Assembly: GCA_002361875.1 (NCBI GenBank)
Contig: DERX01000091.1
Coordinates: 1 to 12,204, forward strand
Length of the DNA stretch: 12,204 nt
From: Ruminococcaceae bacterium UBA3329
GTDB lineage: Bacteria > Bacillota > Clostridia > Oscillospirales > Acutalibacteraceae
Direction of reading: 5' to 3'
Below, piece by piece: positions 7,675 through 12,204 of the stretch. Both the position numbers and the translations under genes were made by a program. The stretch's first letter is position 1. Each line of letters starts with the position of its first letter. Below the pieces are notes generated by a model that was given only the letters and a program-made list of their open reading frames with translations, made no database searches and was not told the DNA's origin.

Positions 7675-7735
7675 ACATTTGTATTGACAAAGCGAAAAAA
7701 GCTGATATAATAATACTTGTAAAGAACATTTGTTC
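7673..7735. promoter_or_regulatory. LexA-type operator and matching upstream half-site
   Basis: GAACATTTGTTC (7724-7735) has the perfect GAAC-N4-GTTC core of the Gram-positive LexA (SOS) box and lies at about +7 to +18, a classic repression position. The same ten bases, GAACATTTGT, occur again at 7673-7682, exactly 51 bp upstream and touching the -35. That copy continues AT instead of TC, so it matches 6 of the 8 core bases. The two copies flank the promoter by about five helical turns. The outer flanks of the main box (A on both sides) differ from the Bacillus CGAAC...GTTCG form. SOS control is an inference from sequence. Confidence 0.6.
7684..7711 (+). promoter_or_regulatory. SigmaA promoter of the 83-residue membrane protein gene
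   Basis: A perfect -35 TTGACA (7684-7689) and a perfect -10 TATAAT (7706-7711) are separated by 16 bp. Transcription should start near 7718, leaving a leader of about 67 nt before the ATG. Such a consensus promoter would be highly active unless repressed. Confidence 0.85.
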
Positions 7736-7784
7736 AAGTTTGTTCGGCAGATTTTAAATCAATTACAGATGTGAGGTATGAATT

Positions 7785-8036
7785 ATGACAACAGCAAGTA
7801 TTATTTCAATTTTAGTGGATTTTTTGGCGGTGGCTCTTTTACTTTACGGCTTTATTAACGAGGAAAAGGTTATTGACTTCGAAATGAATGTTAAGAGAAT
7901 AGTTCTGGGAAATATCAGAAGATATATCCGTATTAAAAATCACAAAAAAGCAGTTGCAAGGGGAGAGCATCTTCACCTTCATTCAAACGGCGCAAACCGC
8001 AGAATTACAGAGGACACCACCGCAACAGTTGCATAA
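7785..8036 (+). CDS. Small single-span membrane protein, possibly SOS-regulated
   Basis: An 83-residue protein with GTGAGG eight bases before its ATG. Residues 3-24 (ASIISILVDFLAVALLLYGFIN) form one hydrophobic span with an Asp at position 12. An acidic stretch follows (EEKVIDFE), then a basic segment rich in Arg, Lys and Ile (VKRIVLGNIRRYIRIKNHKK), then a His-rich patch (HLHLH) and a polar tail. The positive-inside rule predicts the tail in the cytoplasm. I recognise no family. The preceding promoter carries a LexA-type operator. Known SOS-induced small membrane proteins (SosA, YneA, SidA) halt cell division, so a similar role is possible but not shown. SosA and YneA place their C-terminus outside, unlike the topology predicted here. 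The gene stands alone between two repeat regions. Confidence 0.75.
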   Translation: MTTASIISILVDFLAVALLLYGFINEEKVIDFEMNVKRIVLGNIRRYIRIKNHKKAVARGEHLHLHSNGANRRITEDTTATVA

Positions 8037-8106
8037 ATTATTGATTTGATAATTTTAGGTGGTTATGCCTTGTACGGCAGTGGCTTGCTTCTGCTGAGTA
8101 GGGACA

Positions 8107-8235
8107 GGCTTCCCCCTCAAAAATATAGTCGCAATACTCATTTTCATTCGCATTACTCCCTATTTCTTCACCTCATTTTGCTCGTGCGTTTCGTCCACAG
8201 GACGGCACTCGCAACTTCGCCCCCTCGGGGAAGCC
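8107..8235. repeat. MITE-like element with 9-bp terminal inverted repeats
   Basis: Perfect inverted ends GGCTTCCCC (8107-8115) and GGGGAAGCC (8227-8235) bound a 129-bp non-coding segment. The inside holds a nested stem, GTGC..CGTCC with GGACG..GCAC when read on the minus strand (about 8187-8209). An open frame crosses it on the plus strand, but its low-complexity protein is best explained as repeat-derived. No transposase is nearby. Confidence 0.55.
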
Positions 8236-8241
8236 AAAAAA

Positions 8242-8293
8242 CGCCTTCCCATTTTTGAGGGGAAGGGGGACCGCCTTGGCGGTGGATGAGGTG
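8242..8293. repeat. Truncated, inverted relative of the 7431-7533 repeat
   Basis: Read on the minus strand, this segment (CACCTCATCCACCGC..GCGGT, then CCCCTTCCCCTC and GGGAAGGC) matches the right half of the element at 7484-7533, including its last two hairpins. The left half with the first hairpins is missing. The direction is opposite to the first copy. It abuts the 8107-8235 element with a 6-bp gap, and ATTTTTGAGGGGAAG (8251-8265) is also a near-perfect inverse of 8109-8124, so the two form a composite. Confidence 0.65.
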
Positions 8294-8388
8294 TTGCAAG
8301 AATAATGCCGCACTCTACAATGTCAAATTTAAGTAATATTACACTATTATATCTTGCTTTTTAATCTTTTTCTTTCACACCCACTAAG

Positions 8389-8422
8389 CTACGGGGCAGT
8401 ACATTTTTGTACTGCCCCGTAG
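8389..8422. terminator. Perfect 15-bp hairpin, probable operon end
   Basis: CTACGGGGCAGTACA (8389-8403) and its exact inverse (8408-8422) surround a TTTT loop. It lies 17 bp beyond the stop of the minus-strand Cys-rich gene, where that operon should end. Neither strand has a T run directly after the stem, so it is not a textbook intrinsic terminator. It may stabilise mRNA ends or be a palindromic repeat. The rest of 8294-8438 is AT-rich with no gene. Confidence 0.45.
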
Positions 8423-8438
8423 TGTTATATAACTTAAA

Positions 8439-8654
8439 CTATTTAATTTTCTCAATCACTTTATCGTAATTTTCGGCCTTGTGGGGGAATGTGCAGTTAC
8501 TGCAATCCTTTACGCCGTTTGAAAGAATCGTAAAATTCCCCTTGCAGTCCTCTTTGTAAAGCGGACAAAAGCAGAAAAGACAGTTGATTTTGTCAAGCCC
8601 CTTGTGGCAGGGGTAGTATTCACATTCCTTATTTTCAAAAAATTTATAGCTCAT
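8439..8654 (-). CDS. Small cysteine-rich domain protein (PF04071-like)
   Basis: A 71-residue protein with eight cysteines: C11, C16, C25, C28, C30, C37, C51 and C54. The pattern YKFFENKECEYYPCHK, then NCLFCFCPLY and KDCSNCTFPH, matches the family I know as the cysteine-rich small domain (PF04071). It probably folds around zinc or an iron-sulfur cluster. No enzymatic role is established. It has no membrane span or signal, so it is cytoplasmic. Its ATG is one base after the TGA of the radical SAM gene (TGATATG), so translation is almost certainly coupled and the two proteins may work together. The stop is followed by a strong hairpin. Confidence 0.88.
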   Translation of the reverse strand: MSYKFFENKECEYYPCHKGLDKINCLFCFCPLYKEDCKGNFTILSNGVKDCSNCTFPHKAENYDKVIEKIK

Positions 8655-8655
8655 A

Positions 8656-9270
8656 TCAGTCCGCAGTGTATTCCCTTACCCGAAGCGGTATTCCCATTTT
8701 GTCCGCAAGCTTTTGGCAGTCCGCAATATCCTCTTTTGAAATAACATCAACAAGCGAGAATTTTACTGTGACATCGTATTGTTTGCATTCCTCGGCAAAT
8801 TTAAGTATTGCGGGGAATGCTTTTTCTTTAAATGTGGGGTGGCACAGTGCCTCATATTTTTCGCTTGTGGGGGCGTTGAGCGATATTGAAACAATATCCA
8901 AATTCTCGCAGATTTCCTTTGCAGTCGGCTTTTTATTGAGCAAATCCGAAAGCCCGTTTGTGTTGATTCGAAGCTTGCACTGCGGAAGCTTTGTTTTAAG
9001 ATATTTTGCGGTTTTAATAAGATTTTCATAAGCGCATGTAGGCTCGCCGTAGCCGCAGAAAATTATTTCACCCGAATATTTGCTGAAATCAAAGGCGTCA
9101 ATTTCAGCCTTTATTTCGTCGAATGACGGGTTGTGCCCCGAAAACCAGAGCGTGTCGGCATCACCCACGCTGTCGCCGTTCTTGCGTATGCAAAATTCAC
9201 ATCTGCACGGGCAGGAATTTGTAATATTAAGATAAACATGATTTTCAAAAGTGTAAACTATATTAGCCAT
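8656..9270 (-). CDS. Radical SAM protein, TatD-associated type
   Basis: A 204-residue compact radical SAM protein. The cluster-binding cysteines are C20, C24 and C27 (CX3CX2C), with an extra C22 between the first two (SCPCRCEFC). It carries IRKNGDSVGDADTLWF after the cluster, FCGYGEPT (71-78) for SAM binding, RINTNGLSDL (101-110) and VSISLNAPT. I recognise this set as the TatD-linked radical SAM family (TIGR04038 as I recall it), related in size to the QueE group. The substrate is unknown. No TatD nuclease gene is visible in the window, although family members are usually next to one. The ribosome site AGAGGAG is strong. The gene is 19 bp after the ECF gene and 1 bp before the Cys-rich gene. 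Confidence 0.87.
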   Translation of the reverse strand: MANIVYTFENHVYLNITNSCPCRCEFCIRKNGDSVGDADTLWFSGHNPSFDEIKAEIDAFDFSKYSGEIIFCGYGEPTCAYENLIKTAKYLKTKLPQCKLRINTNGLSDLLNKKPTAKEICENLDIVSISLNAPTSEKYEALCHPTFKEKAFPAILKFAEECKQYDVTVKFSLVDVISKEDIADCQKLADKMGIPLRVREYTAD

Positions 9271-9289
9271 ATTTTTCTCCTCTTTATAA

Positions 9290-9826
9290 TTATTTGAACA
9301 GTCTGTTTTTGAAATTCAATTTGTCAAGGGACGCACCCAAAATCCAGTAAACCACTGCACTGCCTGTCGCTTGCACAATGCTGAACGGAACAGATGTCCA
9401 CGCGCTCGGGAAACTGTACATAAACCCTTCCGCCAAAAGATAACCAAAAATCGTTATAAGTCCCGAAATAACAGACATTGCAACGGTTGCCTTGTTTACA
9501 ATTTTATTCGGGCTTTTGGTGATTTTTGCGCTGTACATAACGGCAAAGGGCAACACGTTCAGCGCTTTAATTACTGCCGTCATGGGCGCCCAGACAGCCG
9601 CACCTGCAAGCAAATCTGCAATACCGCCGCCGACAGCTGCCGCAAGGCAGGCATAGGGCAGTGGAAGAATACAAGCGGCAAGGTAAATGACGCTGTCGCC
9701 GAAATGAAGATAGCCCTCGTTAATGCCCGTGTTTATTTTGATAAACGCCGTTGCAACCGCCGTTAAAGCGGCAAAAAGTGCTGTCATAGCAATGAGCTTT
9801 AGCTGTTTAATTCTTTTATCATTCAT
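9290..9826 (-). CDS. ECF transporter S component, probable B6 vitamer importer
   Basis: A 178-residue membrane protein with five to six hydrophobic spans. The N-terminal helix (KLIAMTALFAALTAVATAF) carries the small-residue AxxxA pattern that S components use to dock on EcfT. GYLHFGDSVIYLAACILP and GGGIADLLAGAAVWAPMTAVIKAL are typical of the ECF-ribofla_trS-like family (PF07155). S components bind the vitamin and share the EcfA-EcfA'-EcfT module, here encoded elsewhere. The substrate is inferred from context: the gene overlaps the B6 kinase by 8 bp and lies in the operon divergent from a PdxR-like regulator, so pyridoxine or a similar vitamer is the first choice. A thiamin-precursor substrate (hydroxymethylpyrimidine) is the alternative. 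AAAGGTG precedes the ATG. Confidence 0.85.
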   Translation of the reverse strand: MNDKRIKQLKLIAMTALFAALTAVATAFIKINTGINEGYLHFGDSVIYLAACILPLPYACLAAAVGGGIADLLAGAAVWAPMTAVIKALNVLPFAVMYSAKITKSPNKIVNKATVAMSVISGLITIFGYLLAEGFMYSFPSAWTSVPFSIVQATGSAVVYWILGASLDKLNFKNRLFK

Positions 9827-10655
9827 TTTTAAGCACCTTTAAATATTTTTGAAAATTTATTCCGTCATTTCGGTCAGTACCTTCATTAAATGAACTTTGA
9901 ACCGATTTTTCCAAGAATTTTGATGCAGTAGTTACCGCTTTTTTTAAAGGAACGCCTTGCACTGCTTTTGCACATATCACGCTTGCAAAAAGGTCGCCTG
10001 TGCCCGAATAACTGCCGCCGAAAATCTGCGATTTTATTTGACAACGCGAATTTTTTTCGCAGACAAGATTGTAAATCTCACCTTTATAACGAACGCCCGT
10101 AACAATAACGGCTTTGAGCGTATCGGTTATAAGGCTTTCGGCTACGGAGCTTATAAATTCGATATAATCTTCATCTGTACTTTTTGCGGTTATGTCCGCA
10201 TATTTTACATCAGCAAGAATACAAAGCTCCGTAAGATTAGGCGTTATAATGTCGGCTTTCTTTGCAATTTCGGCTACTTTCCCGCAAAGCTCATTTGAAT
10301 AAGTGCCGTAAATTTCGCCGTCGTCCGCCATTACGGGGTCAACAAGCAAAACAGTGCTGTCGGTTTTGAATTTGTCAATAAAACCGTCGATTAAATCCGC
10401 CTGTGTGGGCGAGGCTATGTAACCTGTTAAAATGCCGTCAAAGCGATAACCGAGTCTTTCCCACTCATTTTCATAAGCGGTAAATTCGCTTGTAAGATCA
10501 ATGAAATGATATGAGCTGTACCCCGTCTGCGCGGAAAGAACAGCGGTAGGAAAAGGACAACATTCAATTCCAAGCGAGGAAATAACCGGGATTGATGCCG
10601 TAAGCGAGCACCTGCCGAATCCTGAAATATCACCTATTACGGCTATACGTTTCAT
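9819..10655 (-). CDS. pdxY: Pyridoxal/pyridoxamine kinase (PfkB-ribokinase fold)
   Basis: A 278-residue enzyme of the PdxK/PdxY type that phosphorylates B6 vitamers with ATP in the cytoplasm. Signatures are GDISGFGRCSLTASIPVIS at the N-terminus, the TGY segments, VDPVMADDGEIYG (105-117), TPNLTEL (138-144), VIVTGV and GGSYSGTGDLFAS (213-225) with catalytic D221. I chose ATG 10655 (MKRIAVIGD) because GAAGGCG precedes it and homologues begin here. The open frame runs 12 residues further upstream but without a good ribosome site. The gene is first in a probable four-gene operon and is divergent from the PdxR-like regulator. Specificity among pyridoxal, pyridoxine and hydroxymethylpyrimidine cannot be settled from sequence, so the symbol is provisional. 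Confidence 0.88.
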   Translation of the reverse strand: MKRIAVIGDISGFGRCSLTASIPVISSLGIECCPFPTAVLSAQTGYSSYHFIDLTSEFTAYENEWERLGYRFDGILTGYIASPTQADLIDGFIDKFKTDSTVLLVDPVMADDGEIYGTYSNELCGKVAEIAKKADIITPNLTELCILADVKYADITAKSTDEDYIEFISSVAESLITDTLKAVIVTGVRYKGEIYNLVCEKNSRCQIKSQIFGGSYSGTGDLFASVICAKAVQGVPLKKAVTTASKFLEKSVQSSFNEGTDRNDGINFQKYLKVLKNE

Positions 10656-10777
10656 AATTTTCGCCTTCTTTCGACTTACAAAAATTAACATTGCATTTAT
10701 TTGTTCCGTGATATATAATATACTTAAATTGTCATTATTAAAATATACAAAATCAAGAAATTTTTAGGGGACAGTTT
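10656..10777. promoter_or_regulatory. Divergent control region of the B6 salvage genes
   Basis: These 122 bp separate the kinase operon from its likely regulator, and PdxR-type regulators bind such regions. Two related tracts, ATTGCATTTATT (10690-10701) and ATTGTCATTATT (10728-10739), lie 38 bp apart and match at 9 of 12 positions, so they may be repeated operator parts. The kinase-operon promoter is not clear, but ATGACA (10730-10735 on the minus strand) could be its -35. Confidence 0.45.
10691..10719 (+). promoter_or_regulatory. Promoter of the PdxR-like regulator gene
   Basis: TTGCAT (10691-10696) and a perfect -10 TATAAT (10714-10719) are 17 bp apart. Transcription should start near 10726, about 50 nt before the ATG. 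One of the two ATTG tracts overlaps the -35 and the other falls just after the start, places where the regulator could repress itself. Confidence 0.65.
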
Positions 10778-12070
10778 ATGAAAAAGCAGGACAGTCTTTA
10801 TATGCAGGTTTACGATTATTACCGTGGCTTAATTGAGTCGGGAAAAATGCATAACGGTGAAAAAATTCCGTCTATAAGGTACAGCTCGGCACAGCTCGGC
10901 GTGAGCAAAACGACTATTGAGCAAGCGTATATGTGCCTTTGCGACGACGGCTATTTAGTGCCGAGAAAACAGAGTGGATATTATGTTTCAAGGCGTGCAG
11001 AACAGAAGAAGAGCGACAGCGGCAAAAGCACACAGGTTGTTAAAAATAGAATAGTATATGATTTTGCGTCGTCGGGTGTTGACTCAGAGAGTTTTGATTT
11101 AAGCCTTTGGAGAAGATATGTTAAAAGTGCTTTGCGACAAACCGAAAGACTGCTTAGCTACGGCGAGCCGCAGGGGGAGAGTGAGCTTCGTGAGGAAATA
11201 GCGCTGTTTGCAAGGCAAAACAGAAACTGCGTGTGCGATTCGTCAAATATTATTATCGGTGCAGGGGTACAGTCGCTTTTGCACATTTTGTGTCCGCTTA
11301 TAAGCGAGCGAAAGAGCATAGCTTTTTCCGACCCCGATTACATTCAAGGCGTAACAGTGTTCTCCGATCACGGATTTAAAATCTCAAAAACCTTTAGCAC
11401 GGCAGATATTATTTACACTTCTCCGTCACGCAAAACAAGATGGGGTGAAACTCTTTCTGTTTCCGAAAGATTTAAGCTGGCGGAATATGCCGCATCATCA
11501 AATAAACTTATTATTGAGGACGATTACGGCAGTGAATTTCGCTATGTTAATAAGCCGACACCGTCTTTGCAGGGACTTAGCGGCGGTGAAAACACGGTTT
11601 ACCTCGGCACATTTTCAAAGCTGCTTTTACCGTCAATTCGAATAAGCTATATGATTTTACCGCCGGAGCTTAATGAAAAATACCGTGAGGTTGCACCTGT
11701 TTATAATCAAACTGTGTCAAAGGCAGACCAAATTGCTCTTTGCAGCTTTATCCGTGACGGGCATCTTTCGGCGCAGATAAGAAAGTCAAGAAAGCTTTAT
11801 TTGCAGAAATCGAAAATTCTCTGCGATTTGCTTACGGAAAATTTTGAAGATAAAGTAACAATAGACAAAACCGATTCTCCGCTTTTTGTAAAAGCCTCGT
11901 TTAAAACGGATATTTCTCTGTCGCTCCTTTTAAATAAGTGTGAAAAAGAGGGGCTTGCGATTATCCCAATAAGCGGGAAAACAGGTAAGACAGAAATTGC
12001 TTTTTCCGTTTCGGCAATAAGCACGGAAAAAATGGAAAAAGGCGTCCAATTGCTAAAAAAATTCTTCTGA
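10778..12070 (+). CDS. pdxR: PdxR-like MocR/GntR transcriptional regulator
   Basis: A 430-residue two-domain regulator. Residues 1-72 form a GntR winged helix (SLYMQVYDYYRGLIESG, EKIPSIRYSSAQLGVSKTTIEQAY, DDGYLVPRKQSGYYV). A linker of about 25 residues leads to a class-I aminotransferase-like domain (about 95-430). That domain keeps IIEDDYGSEFRY (245-256, with the PLP-pyridine Asp) and GTFSK (277-281), with K281 as the expected PLP Schiff-base lysine. MocR proteins of the PdxR group sense PLP and control B6 synthesis or salvage genes. The divergent kinase and S component fit this, but the group is diverse, so pdxR is an inference. The usual PSHQxPxG motif reads PSRKTRWGETLS, and the C-terminus is somewhat short. 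AGGGGA precedes the ATG by 6 bases. Confidence 0.88.
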   Translation: MKKQDSLYMQVYDYYRGLIESGKMHNGEKIPSIRYSSAQLGVSKTTIEQAYMCLCDDGYLVPRKQSGYYVSRRAEQKKSDSGKSTQVVKNRIVYDFASSGVDSESFDLSLWRRYVKSALRQTERLLSYGEPQGESELREEIALFARQNRNCVCDSSNIIIGAGVQSLLHILCPLISERKSIAFSDPDYIQGVTVFSDHGFKISKTFSTADIIYTSPSRKTRWGETLSVSERFKLAEYAASSNKLIIEDDYGSEFRYVNKPTPSLQGLSGGENTVYLGTFSKLLLPSIRISYMILPPELNEKYREVAPVYNQTVSKADQIALCSFIRDGHLSAQIRKSRKLYLQKSKILCDLLTENFEDKVTIDKTDSPLFVKASFKTDISLSLLLNKCEKEGLAIIPISGKTGKTEIAFSVSAISTEKMEKGVQLLKKFF

Positions 12071-12176
12071 AATAGTTAATAATAACAAAATTTTTAAATA
12101 TAAATGTATGAAATGACAATTTTTTAACAAAACATCGTTTTTTTTTACAAAAAGCATAGATTTTTGAGGTTACATC

Positions 12177-12185
12177 TGCTATAAT
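12177..12185 (+). promoter_or_regulatory. Extended -10 promoter facing out of the window
   Basis: TGC directly before TATAAT (12180-12185) forms an extended -10 element. The -35 region 17 bp upstream (TAGATT) is poor, as is usual for this class. It should drive a plus-strand gene that starts past the window end. The DNA between the pdxR stop and here (12071-12176) is AT-rich, with only a weak AAAAC/GTTTT stem before a T run and no clear terminator. Confidence 0.55.
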
Positions 12186-12204
12186 CTTTAAGAATATGTT
12201 AAGT

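Noticed and set aside
7285..7784. Riboswitch or structured leader around the obg and small-protein promoters
   Set aside because: Apart from the repeat hairpins, I see no recognisable riboswitch core, T-box or attenuator.
8034..8056. AAATTAT/ATAATTT stem after the small membrane gene
   Set aside because: The stem is only A-T pairs with a 7-base loop and a short T run, too weak to call a terminator.
8046..8258. 70-residue plus-strand open frame
   Set aside because: It lies across the repeat composite, has no good ribosome site, and its Arg/His/Leu-rich sequence comes from the inverted repeats. It is best seen as repeat-derived.
10656..10691. 12-residue N-terminal extension of the B6 kinase
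   Set aside because: The kinase fold begins at MKRIAVIGD, which has the better ribosome site. The extension would consume the divergent control region.

Overview
The window looks like chromosomal DNA from a low-to-moderate GC Firmicute, most likely a gut-type Clostridia member (Oscillospirales/Ruminococcaceae-like). This is inferred from the AGGAGG-type ribosome sites, the sigmaA-type promoters, a Mini-RNase III gene, a YitT-family protein, an ECF-type vitamin transporter subunit, a MocR/PdxR regulator, a Gram-positive LexA-box-like site, and short hairpin-rich repeats of the kind I recall from gut Clostridia genomes. No rRNA, tRNA, CRISPR array, transposase or phage gene is visible.

Layout. 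(1) Positions 1-1053: an AT-rich leader with a strong extended -10 promoter drives one plus-strand gene for an exported protein of unknown function. It ends at a hairpin terminator shared with the converging operon. (2) Positions 1071-7284, minus strand: a compact six-gene block with gaps of 2-15 bp or overlaps, in transcription order obg, mrnC, a YitT-family membrane protein gene, a DUF3592-like membrane protein gene, lepA and hemW. The recognised products serve ribosome assembly (Obg), 23S rRNA maturation (Mini-III), translation (LepA/EF4) and heme handling (HemW). (3) Positions 7285-8438: about 1.15 kb that is mostly non-coding. It holds a five-hairpin MITE-like repeat, a well-formed promoter flanked by two GAACATTTGT direct repeats (the downstream one a perfect GAAC-N4-GTTC LexA-type core), an 83-residue single-span membrane protein gene, and a composite of inverted repeats that includes a truncated inverted relative of the first repeat. 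(4) Positions 8439-10655, minus strand: a probable four-gene operon of a pyridoxal/pyridoxamine kinase, an ECF S component, a TatD-associated-type radical SAM protein and an 8-cysteine small protein. (5) Positions 10778-12070, plus strand: a divergent PdxR-like MocR regulator. It is followed by AT-rich DNA carrying an extended -10 promoter that faces out of the window.

How the genes work together. The right third reads as a vitamin B6 salvage module: a PLP-sensing regulator placed divergently from a B6 kinase and a membrane S component that probably imports pyridoxine-like vitamers. The radical SAM/Cys-rich pair is downstream in the same orientation and has an unknown target. The left block is a housekeeping translation operon. 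The most interesting candidate for new biology is the small membrane protein at 7785-8036, whose promoter looks SOS-controlled although it resembles no SOS effector I can name.
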